From: Anaerosolibacter carboniphilus
GTDB taxonomy: Bacteria; Bacillota; Clostridia; Peptostreptococcales; Thermotaleaceae
Assembly: GCF_014205875.1 (NCBI RefSeq)
Contig: NZ_JACHEN010000024.1
Coordinates: forward strand, 1-64,000
Reading direction: 5' to 3'
Length of the DNA: 64,000 nt
This document shows, one piece after another, positions 51,812 to 59,577 of the stretch. The notes below the pieces were generated by a model, which was not told the origin of the DNA, searched no databases, and was given only the letters and a program-made list of their open reading frames with translations. The translations under genes were made by a program, and so were the position numbers. How positions within the stretch are numbered: position 1 is the first letter of the stretch; each line of letters opens with the position of its first letter.

Positions 51812-52303
51812 ATGAATACAAATTGTTTGTATGAAAAGGATCATTTCTATAAAGAAAACAAAATACTAGGCTTAAAAGAACTGGAGAAAATACTCAAGAA
51901 TCTGAAACAATATGAAGCCAGGATCAAGGAAATTGAAATTCAGATCGAAGAGTATAAGGATATGCAGTGTTTATGCTTAAAGGGGGTTAGCTATGAAAAC
52001 ATCATTAGAACCCATCAAATTTTTTCAAAGACAGAGATGCAGGTGTTGGAAGATTTAGAGCTAGAGCATCAAATAGAATTGCTGGAATTCGAGAAAAGGC
52101 ATTTGGATCGATTTACCAAGAGAATTCACAATGCCATCGAAAGCTTGTCTGACCTGGAAAAAGAGATCATACAAAAGAAGTACCTGGAAAACAAGATTTG
52201 GCGGTACATAACCTATGACATCAACCTAGAAGAAAGACAATGCAGAGAAATCAAGAACAAAACCTTGCGGAAGATACTAAACCTGCTGAAGATGGCCAAT
52301 TAG
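51812..52303 (+). CDS. Sigma-70 region 4-like phage regulatory protein
   Basis: A 163-aa protein: coiled-coil N-terminal half (LKELEKILKNLKQYEARIKEIEIQIEEYKD) and a C-terminal helix-turn-helix like sigma region 4 or ArpU-type late regulators (LSDLEKEIIQKKYLENKIWRYITYDINLEERQCREIKNKTLRKIL). It stands at the head of the tail gene cluster and probably turns it on. ATG at 51812 is used; ATG 51806 and upstream Mets overlap the GAGGTGG ribosome site. Confidence 0.75.
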   Translation: MNTNCLYEKDHFYKENKILGLKELEKILKNLKQYEARIKEIEIQIEEYKDMQCLCLKGVSYENIIRTHQIFSKTEMQVLEDLELEHQIELLEFEKRHLDRFTKRIHNAIESLSDLEKEIIQKKYLENKIWRYITYDINLEERQCREIKNKTLRKILNLLKMAN

Positions 52304-52331
52304 TCAAATATATTCAGGAGATAGCCTGTAG

Positions 52332-52353
52332 GGGTGGACGACCCTGTCCACCC
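52332..52353. terminator. GC-rich hairpin between regulator and baseplate gene
   Basis: GGGTGGAC GACCCT GTCCACCC, a perfect 8-bp stem without a T run. Possibly a processing or pausing site ahead of the structural genes. Confidence 0.35.
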
Positions 52354-52460
52354 GAAGAAAGAATCGCAGAATTGTACTATATGACATCAAGGATATCACC
52401 AGACACAAAACGTGTCGGTGTATCCTCGATATATAATACTGATTAGGAGGTGAAGAAAAG

Positions 52461-53531
52461 GTGGATGAAAGCAAAGAAAAAATACTCAATCGTATGTTAG
52501 GCAACATACAAGGCCAATTTGACAAGTCAGAGGGGTCTTTTTTTTATGACGCTTTAAAACCTATGGCGATTGAGTTGGAGACTGTGCATCAAAGGATGGA
52601 AGCTGCCCGAGGGAAATTAAGCATTGAGAACCTTATAGGACAAGAACTAGAACAGTTCATATTTGAAAGAACTGGTATCCAAAGAAAACCTGCAGCCAAG
52701 GCCAAAGGATATGTAACCATTAGGGGTACAGCAGGAGCCATCATACAGGAAAACAGCATCGTTGCCAGTGAGACCGTTAACTTCATTATTAAAGAAACAA
52801 AAACCATTGACAGCACAGAGTTATCAGAGGTACTGGTGGAATGTGAATTCTATGGGCCTATTGGGAATGTTCCTGCCGGTACCATTCAATATTTTCCTCA
52901 AACCCTTACAGGACTTAAAGGTGTAACCAATCATGAGGATTTTACTGGTGGTTACGAAGAGGAAAGTGATGAAGAACTGCTGGTTCGTTACTATGAACGG
53001 ATTCAGGCTCCTATTACCTCAGGGAATAAGTACCATTATAAAAACTGGGCAAAGGAGGAACCGGGTGTAGGAGACGCCAAGGTGATTCCCCTGTGGACAG
53101 GAGATAATACCGTCAAGGTGATCATCATCGACGCCAATAAAGAACCAGCCAGCGAAGAATTGGTACAGAAAGTCCAGCAGTCCATCGATCCTGGCAGTGA
53201 GGGCTTAGGTGAAGGGAAAGCACCCATCGGTGCCCGCTGTACAGTTGTTAGTGCCAAGGGGAAGCCTTTGGATATTACTTTTAGAGTAATAAAGGATACT
53301 TCTGTAACCGATGGAGAGAGGATGGAAGATATTAAAAATAATATCGAGCAATACATCAAGCAGACCGCTTTTAAAGAGAACATCATAAGCTACAACCGAA
53401 TTGGCAGCATTGTATTGGATTCCAAAGGAGTCATTGACTTTTCCGCATTGACCATTAACGGGCAAACGGGAAACATCGCCATTGTAGAAGATGAAGTGGC
53501 AGTTTTAGGGGTGATTACCATTGAAGAATAA
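52461..53531 (+). CDS. Baseplate J-like protein, copy 1 (XkdT family)
   Basis: A 356-aa contractile-tail baseplate wedge protein (gpJ/XkdT). The first ~60 residues (SEGSFFYDALKPMAIELE) and GGYEEESDEELLVRYYERIQAPITSGNKYHYKNWAKEEPGVGDAKVIPLW are family hallmarks. A second copy begins at 63395 and is clearly similar (SEGSFFYDAVKPVAVELE, ATSGNRYHYKNWAKE). GTG start at 52461 follows AGGAGG by about 10 nt. It precedes the XkdU and fibre genes; being in front of the sheath genes is unusual. Confidence 0.9.
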   Translation: MDESKEKILNRMLGNIQGQFDKSEGSFFYDALKPMAIELETVHQRMEAARGKLSIENLIGQELEQFIFERTGIQRKPAAKAKGYVTIRGTAGAIIQENSIVASETVNFIIKETKTIDSTELSEVLVECEFYGPIGNVPAGTIQYFPQTLTGLKGVTNHEDFTGGYEEESDEELLVRYYERIQAPITSGNKYHYKNWAKEEPGVGDAKVIPLWTGDNTVKVIIIDANKEPASEELVQKVQQSIDPGSEGLGEGKAPIGARCTVVSAKGKPLDITFRVIKDTSVTDGERMEDIKNNIEQYIKQTAFKENIISYNRIGSIVLDSKGVIDFSALTINGQTGNIAIVEDEVAVLGVITIEE

Positions 53532-54054
53532 CGAGATGATGGCATACTTGCCTACTTATGAAAGAAAATCAAAGGTATTTCAAGAAATCATGAATGCGGC
53601 AGCAAAAGAGGTAGAGGTAAGGGATATAGATGTGGAGGACTTGAAAAATCAGTTCTTTATCCATAGCGCTACTTGGGGGCTTTCCATCTATGAACAAGAG
53701 TTGGGCATCCCAACGGATGTCAACAAAAGCCATGAGGAACGCAGAAACGTCATCATTGCCAGATGGAGAGGTATAGGGAAGGTAGATAAAAAGCTGATTC
53801 AGTTGATCACCGAATCCTATGCGGTAGGAGATGTATTGATTGTATTTAATAATGGAATCAATATCTACCTACTAGGTGTCAATGAAACCCTGACCGGGGT
53901 GCAGGATTTGCTCAATGCCATTGAAGAAATCAAGCCAGCCCATTTAAGGACACAAATAATTTATGTCTACATAACCTATGGAGAGTTAAGTCCATCAACC
54001 TATGGAAGCCTGGGAAGCCTTACCTATAGACAGATCAAGATTCATGATTTTTAA
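53521..54054 (+). CDS. DUF2313/XkdU-like baseplate protein
   Basis: A 177-aa protein of the YmfQ/XkdU family that links baseplate J to the fibres. YLPTYERKSKVFQEIMNAAAKEVE near the start and ERRNVIIARWRGIGKVDKKLIQLI are characteristic. Chosen start is TTG at 53521, 7 nt from AGGGGTG and overlapping the upstream gene by 11 nt; the ATG at 53536 has no ribosome site. Confidence 0.85.
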   Translation: MKNNEMMAYLPTYERKSKVFQEIMNAAAKEVEVRDIDVEDLKNQFFIHSATWGLSIYEQELGIPTDVNKSHEERRNVIIARWRGIGKVDKKLIQLITESYAVGDVLIVFNNGINIYLLGVNETLTGVQDLLNAIEEIKPAHLRTQIIYVYITYGELSPSTYGSLGSLTYRQIKIHDF

Positions 54055-54093
54055 GAAATATGCAAATGAATGATATTTTGGAGGGAGATGTAA

Positions 54094-55773
54094 ATGAAGT
54101 ATACAAACAATTTAAATTTAAAAAAGCCCGAGTCAAATGATTTTTTCGATCAGGAGAATCATGCCAATTATAATATGGATGTGATTGACAGTAGTATCTC
54201 GTCCCATTCGGCTGATAATGTAATACATACAAGTTATGCTGTTAATACCTCAGCAAGTGATTCCTATATTATTACTATTCCAGGAATTACTGCATATACA
54301 GCGGGGATGATCGTAAGCTTTAAGGCCACTATTGCAAATACAACCGCAGCAACACTTAATATAAACAATCTTGGAGCTAAAGCTATAAAGAAAAATGTAA
54401 CAGCTGACCTTGAAACTGGAGACATTGTGGCAAACCAAATAGTACAAGTAATCTACGACGGTACGAATTTCCAGCTTTTAAGTATACCGAGTGCAAATGT
54501 TACAGCTAATAGCGCCCAGACGTTGACAAATAAAACCCTTACGGCGCCTAAATTTGCAAATACTGGATACATAGCTGATACGAACGGTAACGAATTAGTT
54601 AAGTTTGCTGCTATAGCATCGGCTGTGAATGAGATCACAGTAAAAAATAATACAGCTGGTAGTGGTCCAGAAATCCAAGCCAGCGGTGGTGATACAAACA
54701 TTGATCTATGGCTAGCACCCAAAGGTACAGGTGATGTTATAACAAACACAGGATTACATGCGCGGGTTCTGGGTGCAGGACCTACCAATGGGCGGTGGGG
54801 TCAGTTTAGTGCTGGCAGTAACGGTAATGTATTACTAGGTCATAATTGTTATATAGATGCGAATGACGCAAATAAAATAAAATACAAACATACTCATGCG
54901 AGTCTAGGGGCTAGAGGTATTGTATTTGATTGGGGTGGACAAGGTACACCGATGTACTTTGATATGGGAAATATAGCAACAACCGCGGGTACTGCGTTTA
55001 CACCCACATTTGTTAAAATGTATCATGAAGGGTCGCCAGGTGTATTATCGTTAGCAAGCAGTGGCGAAGCTGTACTTCTAACCGCTGGACAGACATTTGG
55101 GGGGTTAACGAAGACAGGCTTCTATATGGGGGCATTTATGGCGGATAAACCTCCTTCAACGCATGATTGGGCGTATGTACAACATATAAAGCATAATAAT
55201 GTATGGGCGATGCAAATAGGCAAAGGGTTCCATGATGCCGATCCTATGTATTATAGGACCAAATGGAGTCAAGATGGATCAACAGCAATATGGGGAGGGT
55301 GGAAGCAGATGGGAAGCGGTGCATATGTAGTGAGTAATAACGTTAGAGAGACCATATTGGCTACTGAATATAATAATGGTGCTGCCAATTCATTCAGATA
55401 TATAGGCAAATGGATTCCGAAACGCGATGGAACGGTAATGGTAAAAGCGAACATAGCAAGGTCTGGTACTGGTACTGGTAATGCCTTCTTATATGCTTTA
55501 TATGATAGGGCTAGTACTAATGTAGAGTTCGGTGCGCATAAGATACACGAGAATATATATAGTCCACTCATAGATTCCATTGCAGTTGGTTCATATTTGA
55601 CCGCCAACCTAAATGGACTTTACGTCGACCTAGGATATGCATCGGCACCAGGATATATAGAGAGGACAGCACTACTCACAGTGAAGGCAGGTCACCCTGT
55701 GGTATTCGTATTATTTGACGGCTACCAATTAGCATACTGTAACTCAATAAAGATCTACTATGATGAAATTTAG
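54094..55773 (+). CDS. Tail fibre / receptor-binding protein
   Basis: A 559-aa probable fibre. The N-terminal part (NNLNLKKPESNDFFDQENHANYNMDVIDSSI) is the usual baseplate-attachment segment; the middle is Thr/Asn/Ala-rich beta structure (TNKTLTAPKFANTGYIADTNGNELVKFAAI, GGDTNIDLWLAPKGTGDV); the C-terminus is a compact domain that may bind the cell surface. Base composition shifts from the neighbours, with more CG- and TAC/GTA-type codons, so the receptor part was probably acquired separately. It would set which bacteria are targeted. Confidence 0.82.
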   Translation: MKYTNNLNLKKPESNDFFDQENHANYNMDVIDSSISSHSADNVIHTSYAVNTSASDSYIITIPGITAYTAGMIVSFKATIANTTAATLNINNLGAKAIKKNVTADLETGDIVANQIVQVIYDGTNFQLLSIPSANVTANSAQTLTNKTLTAPKFANTGYIADTNGNELVKFAAIASAVNEITVKNNTAGSGPEIQASGGDTNIDLWLAPKGTGDVITNTGLHARVLGAGPTNGRWGQFSAGSNGNVLLGHNCYIDANDANKIKYKHTHASLGARGIVFDWGGQGTPMYFDMGNIATTAGTAFTPTFVKMYHEGSPGVLSLASSGEAVLLTAGQTFGGLTKTGFYMGAFMADKPPSTHDWAYVQHIKHNNVWAMQIGKGFHDADPMYYRTKWSQDGSTAIWGGWKQMGSGAYVVSNNVRETILATEYNNGAANSFRYIGKWIPKRDGTVMVKANIARSGTGTGNAFLYALYDRASTNVEFGAHKIHENIYSPLIDSIAVGSYLTANLNGLYVDLGYASAPGYIERTALLTVKAGHPVVFVLFDGYQLAYCNSIKIYYDEI

Positions 55774-55784
55774 GAGGTGCGAAT

Positions 55785-56153
55785 ATGCTTATATGTTTTA
55801 TAGAGAACTCGACCAATGATATAAGACGTGTGCTAGGATATCATGACGCCACCGAGACTATAGAGGATTTAGAGAGATATAACTATATCGAAATCGACTC
55901 AATACCTGTAGTTCCGGCGTATGACGTACAAAAACAGTATGTAGAAACGTACATTGATATCGACACAAAGGAATTCACGCACTACATAATAGACCTACCT
56001 ACGACACCAGAAGATAAAATTTTACGGCTTACTGAGAATTTAACCGATGTACAGATTGAGTTGGAGATGGCAAAATTTCAAAACAAGAGTCTAACGCAGG
56101 TTATCACAGACCTGCAAATTGAAGTTGAATTATTAAAGATGGGAGGAATATAA
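55785..56153 (+). CDS. Small protein after the fibre gene, possible fibre chaperone
   Basis: A 122-aa protein I do not recognise by name. It has a beta-rich first half (YIDIDTKEFTHYIIDLP) and a coiled-coil C-terminus (ILRLTENLTDVQIELEMAKFQNKSLTQVITDLQIEVELL). Position and size fit a tail-fibre assembly or adaptor protein. Base composition resembles the fibre gene, so the two probably moved together. Followed at once by the XkdX-like gene. Confidence 0.65.
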   Translation: MLICFIENSTNDIRRVLGYHDATETIEDLERYNYIEIDSIPVVPAYDVQKQYVETYIDIDTKEFTHYIIDLPTTPEDKILRLTENLTDVQIELEMAKFQNKSLTQVITDLQIEVELLKMGGI

Positions 56154-56154
56154 A

Positions 56155-56295
56155 ATGCCTACAACTTTTGATTGGTATACCATAGCAAAGGAAAGATATC
56201 CAATTGGAGGGATGTCCCTGGATCAGTTAGACAGAATTTTTTCTTATAGTTGGATTACTGAGGTGCAGTACGATGAAATATTATTAATGAAATAA
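56155..56295 (+). CDS. XkdX family small protein
   Basis: A 46-aa protein beginning MPTTFDWYTIAKERYP and ending YDEILLMK, a short form typical of XkdX proteins found after tail-fibre genes of PBSX-like elements. ATG 1 nt after the preceding TAA; GGGAGGA 6 nt upstream. Function unknown. It closes the left fibre cassette; 56296-56435 shows no gene. Confidence 0.75.
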   Translation: MPTTFDWYTIAKERYPIGGMSLDQLDRIFSYSWITEVQYDEILLMK

Positions 56296-56435
56296 TAGCT
56301 TTAATCTCTATTTAAAAAGTGATTTAGTAGATATTATTACTACACAGAATCATTCTATTTTTAAGTAAAGACTGAGAATCTGTACTTTCGTGCCGTGACA
56401 CGTATAACGTTAACCAGAAGATTGGAGGAGTTCTA

Positions 56436-56966
56436 ATGGAACAGTTAAAAGGACTATTGGGAGAGGAGATATATCATCAAGTCAAAGAAAAAGCTGGGGA
56501 TAGAAAGCTCATGTTTGACGATGAAAACTTTATTCCAAAGAGTCGCTTTAACAAGGTGATTCAGAAAAAGAATGCCTATAAAGACCAAGTAAAGCTTCTG
56601 AATGATAAACTAACAGAAATCCAGAAGATCGTTCAAGACAATGAAGAACTTGTAAAAAATCTTCAAGAGATCAATGAAAAATTGAGCCAACAGAATGAAA
56701 AGATCAAGGAGAAGTGTTTCTTAAATGCGATCCATCTTCAAGCAACCAAGATGAATGGAAAAAATATGGATGCAGTCAGCAGACTGATTGACAAAAAGAG
56801 CTTGATAATGCTTGAGGATGGTACCATTATGGGCTTGGAAGAACAGTTGAAAAGTTTGCGGGAGAGCAAACCATTTCTATTTGCTGAAGATACCTTGTCT
56901 TATCTAGGAAAAATCCATGATTATGTGGAAAGTCTGATGCATACAAGGATGATCGAAAAACTGTAA
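56436..56966 (+). CDS. Phage GP20-like scaffold / coiled-coil protein
   Basis: A 176-aa protein with a central coiled coil (about 45-95: LLNDKLTEIQKIVQDNEELVKNLQEINEKLSQ region) between globular ends. The pattern of 'FIPKSRFNKVIQKKNAYKDQVKLLNDKL' resembles phage minor structural GP20 scaffolding proteins. Scaffolds act in head assembly, yet no portal, protease or capsid gene is present nearby, so it may be a relic or have another job. GGAGG precedes the ATG. Confidence 0.65.
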   Translation: MEQLKGLLGEEIYHQVKEKAGDRKLMFDDENFIPKSRFNKVIQKKNAYKDQVKLLNDKLTEIQKIVQDNEELVKNLQEINEKLSQQNEKIKEKCFLNAIHLQATKMNGKNMDAVSRLIDKKSLIMLEDGTIMGLEEQLKSLRESKPFLFAEDTLSYLGKIHDYVESLMHTRMIEKL

Positions 56967-57003
56967 ATCTTTCAAGGTCAATCGAGAAACCAAAGGAGTA
57001 GAT

Positions 57004-57441
57004 ATGATAAAACTGGTTGAAATTCAAAACGAAATTTACAGCAAACTAAATACGGAATTTCCTACCTACCACATATACGTAGGAGAAATACCGCAGGAAA
57101 TCACGAGACCTGCTTTTTTTATGCAAATTTTACCCCTGTCTACCATCACGGAAAACCAATATCATCGAACCAGAAAAATCCATATCAGGATCCGCTATTA
57201 TTCACCAAATGGGACTTATCTGGAAAGTCTGGAGATGGCAGATCAACTGAATGAAGTGATTGGAGCTGTTTTGGTTGCAGGAGATCGAAGATTGATCATA
57301 CATAAGATTCGAACAAGTATGATTGATAATGTCTTAAATTTTGCCTTCAATCTTGAATTTGAAGACAGCATCGATGAAACAAAAACATACAACTATCAAA
57401 ATTACGACTATATGCAAGAATTATTAATTAAGGAGGATTAA
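57004..57441 (+). CDS. DUF6838-type tail protein (possible tail terminator)
   Basis: A 145-aa protein located right before the sheath gene, where PBSX-like clusters carry the tail-terminator or completion protein; EIPQEITRPAFFMQIL and RTRKIHIRIRYYSP fit this family as I know it. It would cap the tube at the head-distal limit. The start is ATG 57004 with AAAGGAG upstream. Confidence 0.7.
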   Translation: MIKLVEIQNEIYSKLNTEFPTYHIYVGEIPQEITRPAFFMQILPLSTITENQYHRTRKIHIRIRYYSPNGTYLESLEMADQLNEVIGAVLVAGDRRLIIHKIRTSMIDNVLNFAFNLEFEDSIDETKTYNYQNYDYMQELLIKED

Positions 57442-57444
57442 TTT

Positions 57445-58503
57445 ATGGGATTACCAGAGATTTTAATAGAGTTTAAAACCCAAGGAGTAACAGCAGTGCA
57501 ACGAAGTGCCAGAGGGATTGTGGCATTGATTTTAAAGGATGATACCAAAACCTTCACATCCATCGAATACAAATCCATTGATGAGGTAAGTCCAGAGGAT
57601 TGGACTGTAGATAACAAAGATTATATTGATAAGACCTTCATGGGAACACCAAGCAAGATTATTGTGGAAAGAATTCCTACAACAGCTGCGGACTATTCTG
57701 CTGCTCTTGCAAGGCTAAAGAGTAAGAAGTGGAATTACTTGGCGGTACCAGGTGTACAAAGTGCGGATGTAACTAACATTGCAACATGGATCAAAACAGA
57801 AAGAGATGTCAACAAAAAGACATTTAAGGCTGTATTGCCCAATATTACGGCAGATCATGAGGGTATCATCAATTTCGCTACAGAGAGCATTAAGGTAGGG
57901 GAAAAGACTTATAGCGCCAGTGATTACACATGCAGAATTGCAGGGATCATGGCAGGGCTGCCATTTACACGCAGCGCCACATATTATGCCTTAAACGAAG
58001 TTAAGAGCATTCAAGAGTCAGAGAATCCAAATCAAGATATTGAAGATGGAAAACTAATCCTAGTCAACGATGGAACAGGAATCAAAATTGGTAGGGGTGT
58101 GAATTCACTGACAACGCTAACGGCTTCTAAAGGTATGGAGTTTAAGAAAATCAAGATTGTAGATGCGGTAGATCTTGTTCACGATGATATCCGAGATACC
58201 TTTAACAATGCTTATGTAGGAAAGATTATCAACTCTTATGACAACAAGGTGTTATTCTTGGCAGCAGTTAATGCATATTTTGGAGAGCTAGAGAGAATTG
58301 ATGTATTAGATCCTGCTTTCACCAATAAGGCAGAGATTGACGTAGAATCACAAAAGCTATACCTTATGGCAAGAGGGGTAGATGTGGAGTCATTGAAGGA
58401 ACAGGAACTCAAAGAATACAATACAGATTCAAAGGTGTTTGCAAAGGCCAACGTGAAATTCTTAGACGCGATGGAAGATTTACAAATGCAAATTTACATG
58501 TAA
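57445..58503 (+). CDS. xkdK: Contractile tail sheath protein (XkdK family)
   Basis: A 352-aa sheath subunit: beginning MGLPEILIEFKTQGVTAVQRSARGIVALIL, middle domain with WNYLAVPGVQSADVTNIATWIK, and C-terminal sheath domain. It polymerises around the tube and contracts to drive it through the target envelope. It starts 3 nt after the previous gene with AAGGAGG. Presence of sheath shows a myovirus-like (contractile) tail. Confidence 0.92.
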   Translation: MGLPEILIEFKTQGVTAVQRSARGIVALILKDDTKTFTSIEYKSIDEVSPEDWTVDNKDYIDKTFMGTPSKIIVERIPTTAADYSAALARLKSKKWNYLAVPGVQSADVTNIATWIKTERDVNKKTFKAVLPNITADHEGIINFATESIKVGEKTYSASDYTCRIAGIMAGLPFTRSATYYALNEVKSIQESENPNQDIEDGKLILVNDGTGIKIGRGVNSLTTLTASKGMEFKKIKIVDAVDLVHDDIRDTFNNAYVGKIINSYDNKVLFLAAVNAYFGELERIDVLDPAFTNKAEIDVESQKLYLMARGVDVESLKEQELKEYNTDSKVFAKANVKFLDAMEDLQMQIYM

Positions 58504-58519
58504 ATAGGAGGGAAAGAAT

Positions 58520-58966
58520 ATGGCAAATAAAATACCAGGATATAGAGTGATTAACGGTACGTGGGGAGAAATTTGGCTGGATGGAGAAAAAGTCAGTGAA
58601 TTGACTGCATTAAGTGCAAAAATTGAGTTGAAAAAAGAAGATGTGAATATGTGCGGTGTACTGGCGAAAGAAACAAAAATAACGGGCTGGGAAGGAAAAG
58701 GAACTTTAAAGCTGCATAAAGTGAATTCAAGGATGGCGATTAAATTAGGAGAAGCTATTAAAAAGGGAAGGGATATCAGACTCACAATTGTATCTAAATT
58801 AGCAGATCCAGACACCGATAATGCTCAAGCAGAAAGAATTGCGCTCAAAAATGTTAGCTTTGATGATCTAACATTAATTGATTTTGAAGCAAAGGCACTA
58901 GGTAAGGTGGAATGTCCTTTCACATTTACAGATTATGATTTTGTTGATTTAATTAAGCCAGAATAG
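58520..58966 (+). CDS. xkdM: Tail tube protein (XkdM family)
   Basis: A 148-aa tube subunit; GYRVINGTWGEIWLDGEKVSE and CGVLAKETKITGWEGKGTLKLHKVNSR are XkdM signatures. It forms the inner tube within the sheath. AGGAGG precedes the ATG. Confidence 0.92.
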   Translation: MANKIPGYRVINGTWGEIWLDGEKVSELTALSAKIELKKEDVNMCGVLAKETKITGWEGKGTLKLHKVNSRMAIKLGEAIKKGRDIRLTIVSKLADPDTDNAQAERIALKNVSFDDLTLIDFEAKALGKVECPFTFTDYDFVDLIKPE

Positions 58967-58976
58967 GAGGAAGATT

Positions 58977-59372
58977 ATGAATACATTAGATTTATTATTA
59001 CAGATGGATCTTTCAAAGCTTAAGAAGCCGACTAGAGATGTTGAGATTAAAAGATTATCAGCATCTGCGGGAAATCCAGTAATCTTTACATTAGAAGCTT
59101 TAACACCGGATAAAATGAATGAAATTCAGGAAATGTGCTTGGATTATGAAGCCGAAAAAATGAATCTTTCAGAACTACAGCTTATGACCATCGTTGAAGG
59201 TATAAAAAGCCCTAATTTCAAGTCTAAAGAATTAATGGATAAGTTTGGTGTATATACCCCTAAAGATCTGGTGAAAAAGTTATTACTGCCTGGTGAGATT
59301 GTAAATTTATACAATTTAGTAGGCGAGATCAGTGGATTTGATGAGAATGTAGTTGAAGAAATAAAAAACTAA
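58977..59372 (+). CDS. xkdN: Tail assembly chaperone, short form (XkdN family)
   Basis: A 131-aa helical protein that assists tape-measure folding (gpG-like). The sequence ends EEIKN with the last codons ATA AAA AAC TAA, which form a slippery heptamer directly before the stop. A -1 slip there reads on into a second frame, giving the long form described separately. Start ATG 58977 with AGGAGG. Confidence 0.88.
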   Translation: MNTLDLLLQMDLSKLKKPTRDVEIKRLSASAGNPVIFTLEALTPDKMNEIQEMCLDYEAEKMNLSELQLMTIVEGIKSPNFKSKELMDKFGVYTPKDLVKKLLLPGEIVNLYNLVGEISGFDENVVEEIKN

Positions 59373-59542
59373 TAAACACAGACGGCTTTGTTCAAATGAT
59401 GTATTACTATTGGAAAACCAAAGGAATCGTTCCGTCTGTGTTTTACAACATGAGAAAAGGAGAGCTATTGGTATTGATGGCTTTCTATGACAGAGAAATG
59501 GAAGAATTAAAAGCCAATTTTGATGATATGCCAGCCTTTTAG
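58977..59542 (+). CDS. Tail assembly chaperone, -1 frameshift long form (gpGT-like)
   Basis: Predicted 188-aa product: 131 codons in frame 0, a -1 slip on A AAA AAC (59363-59369), then 57 codons from CTA at 59369 to TAG at 59540-59542. The extension reads LINTDGFVQMMYYYWKTKG and on to MEEELKANFDDMPAF-like residues; it has no start codon or ribosome site of its own, fills the gap before the tape-measure gene, and resembles the T part of G/GT chaperones. The ratio of forms would be set by the stem at 59374-59443. Confidence 0.75.
59363..59443 (+). promoter_or_regulatory. Programmed -1 ribosomal frameshift signal
   Basis: Slippery A AAA AAC at 59363-59369 in the correct frame, a 4-6 nt spacer, then a 12-bp stem AAACACAGACGG (59374-59385) with CCGTCTGTGTTT (59432-59443) around a 46-nt loop. 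All three standard elements are present and correctly spaced. Confidence 0.78.
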
Positions 59543-59577
59543 GCTGGTATAATTTTTAAATAAAGTGTGGTGAGGAA

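Noticed and set aside
52240-52446. 68-codon open frame overlapping the phage regulator end, containing RGGRPCPPEERIAELYY
   Set aside because: It starts inside the regulator gene without a ribosome site and runs through the GGGTGGAC hairpin; composition does not look like a protein.
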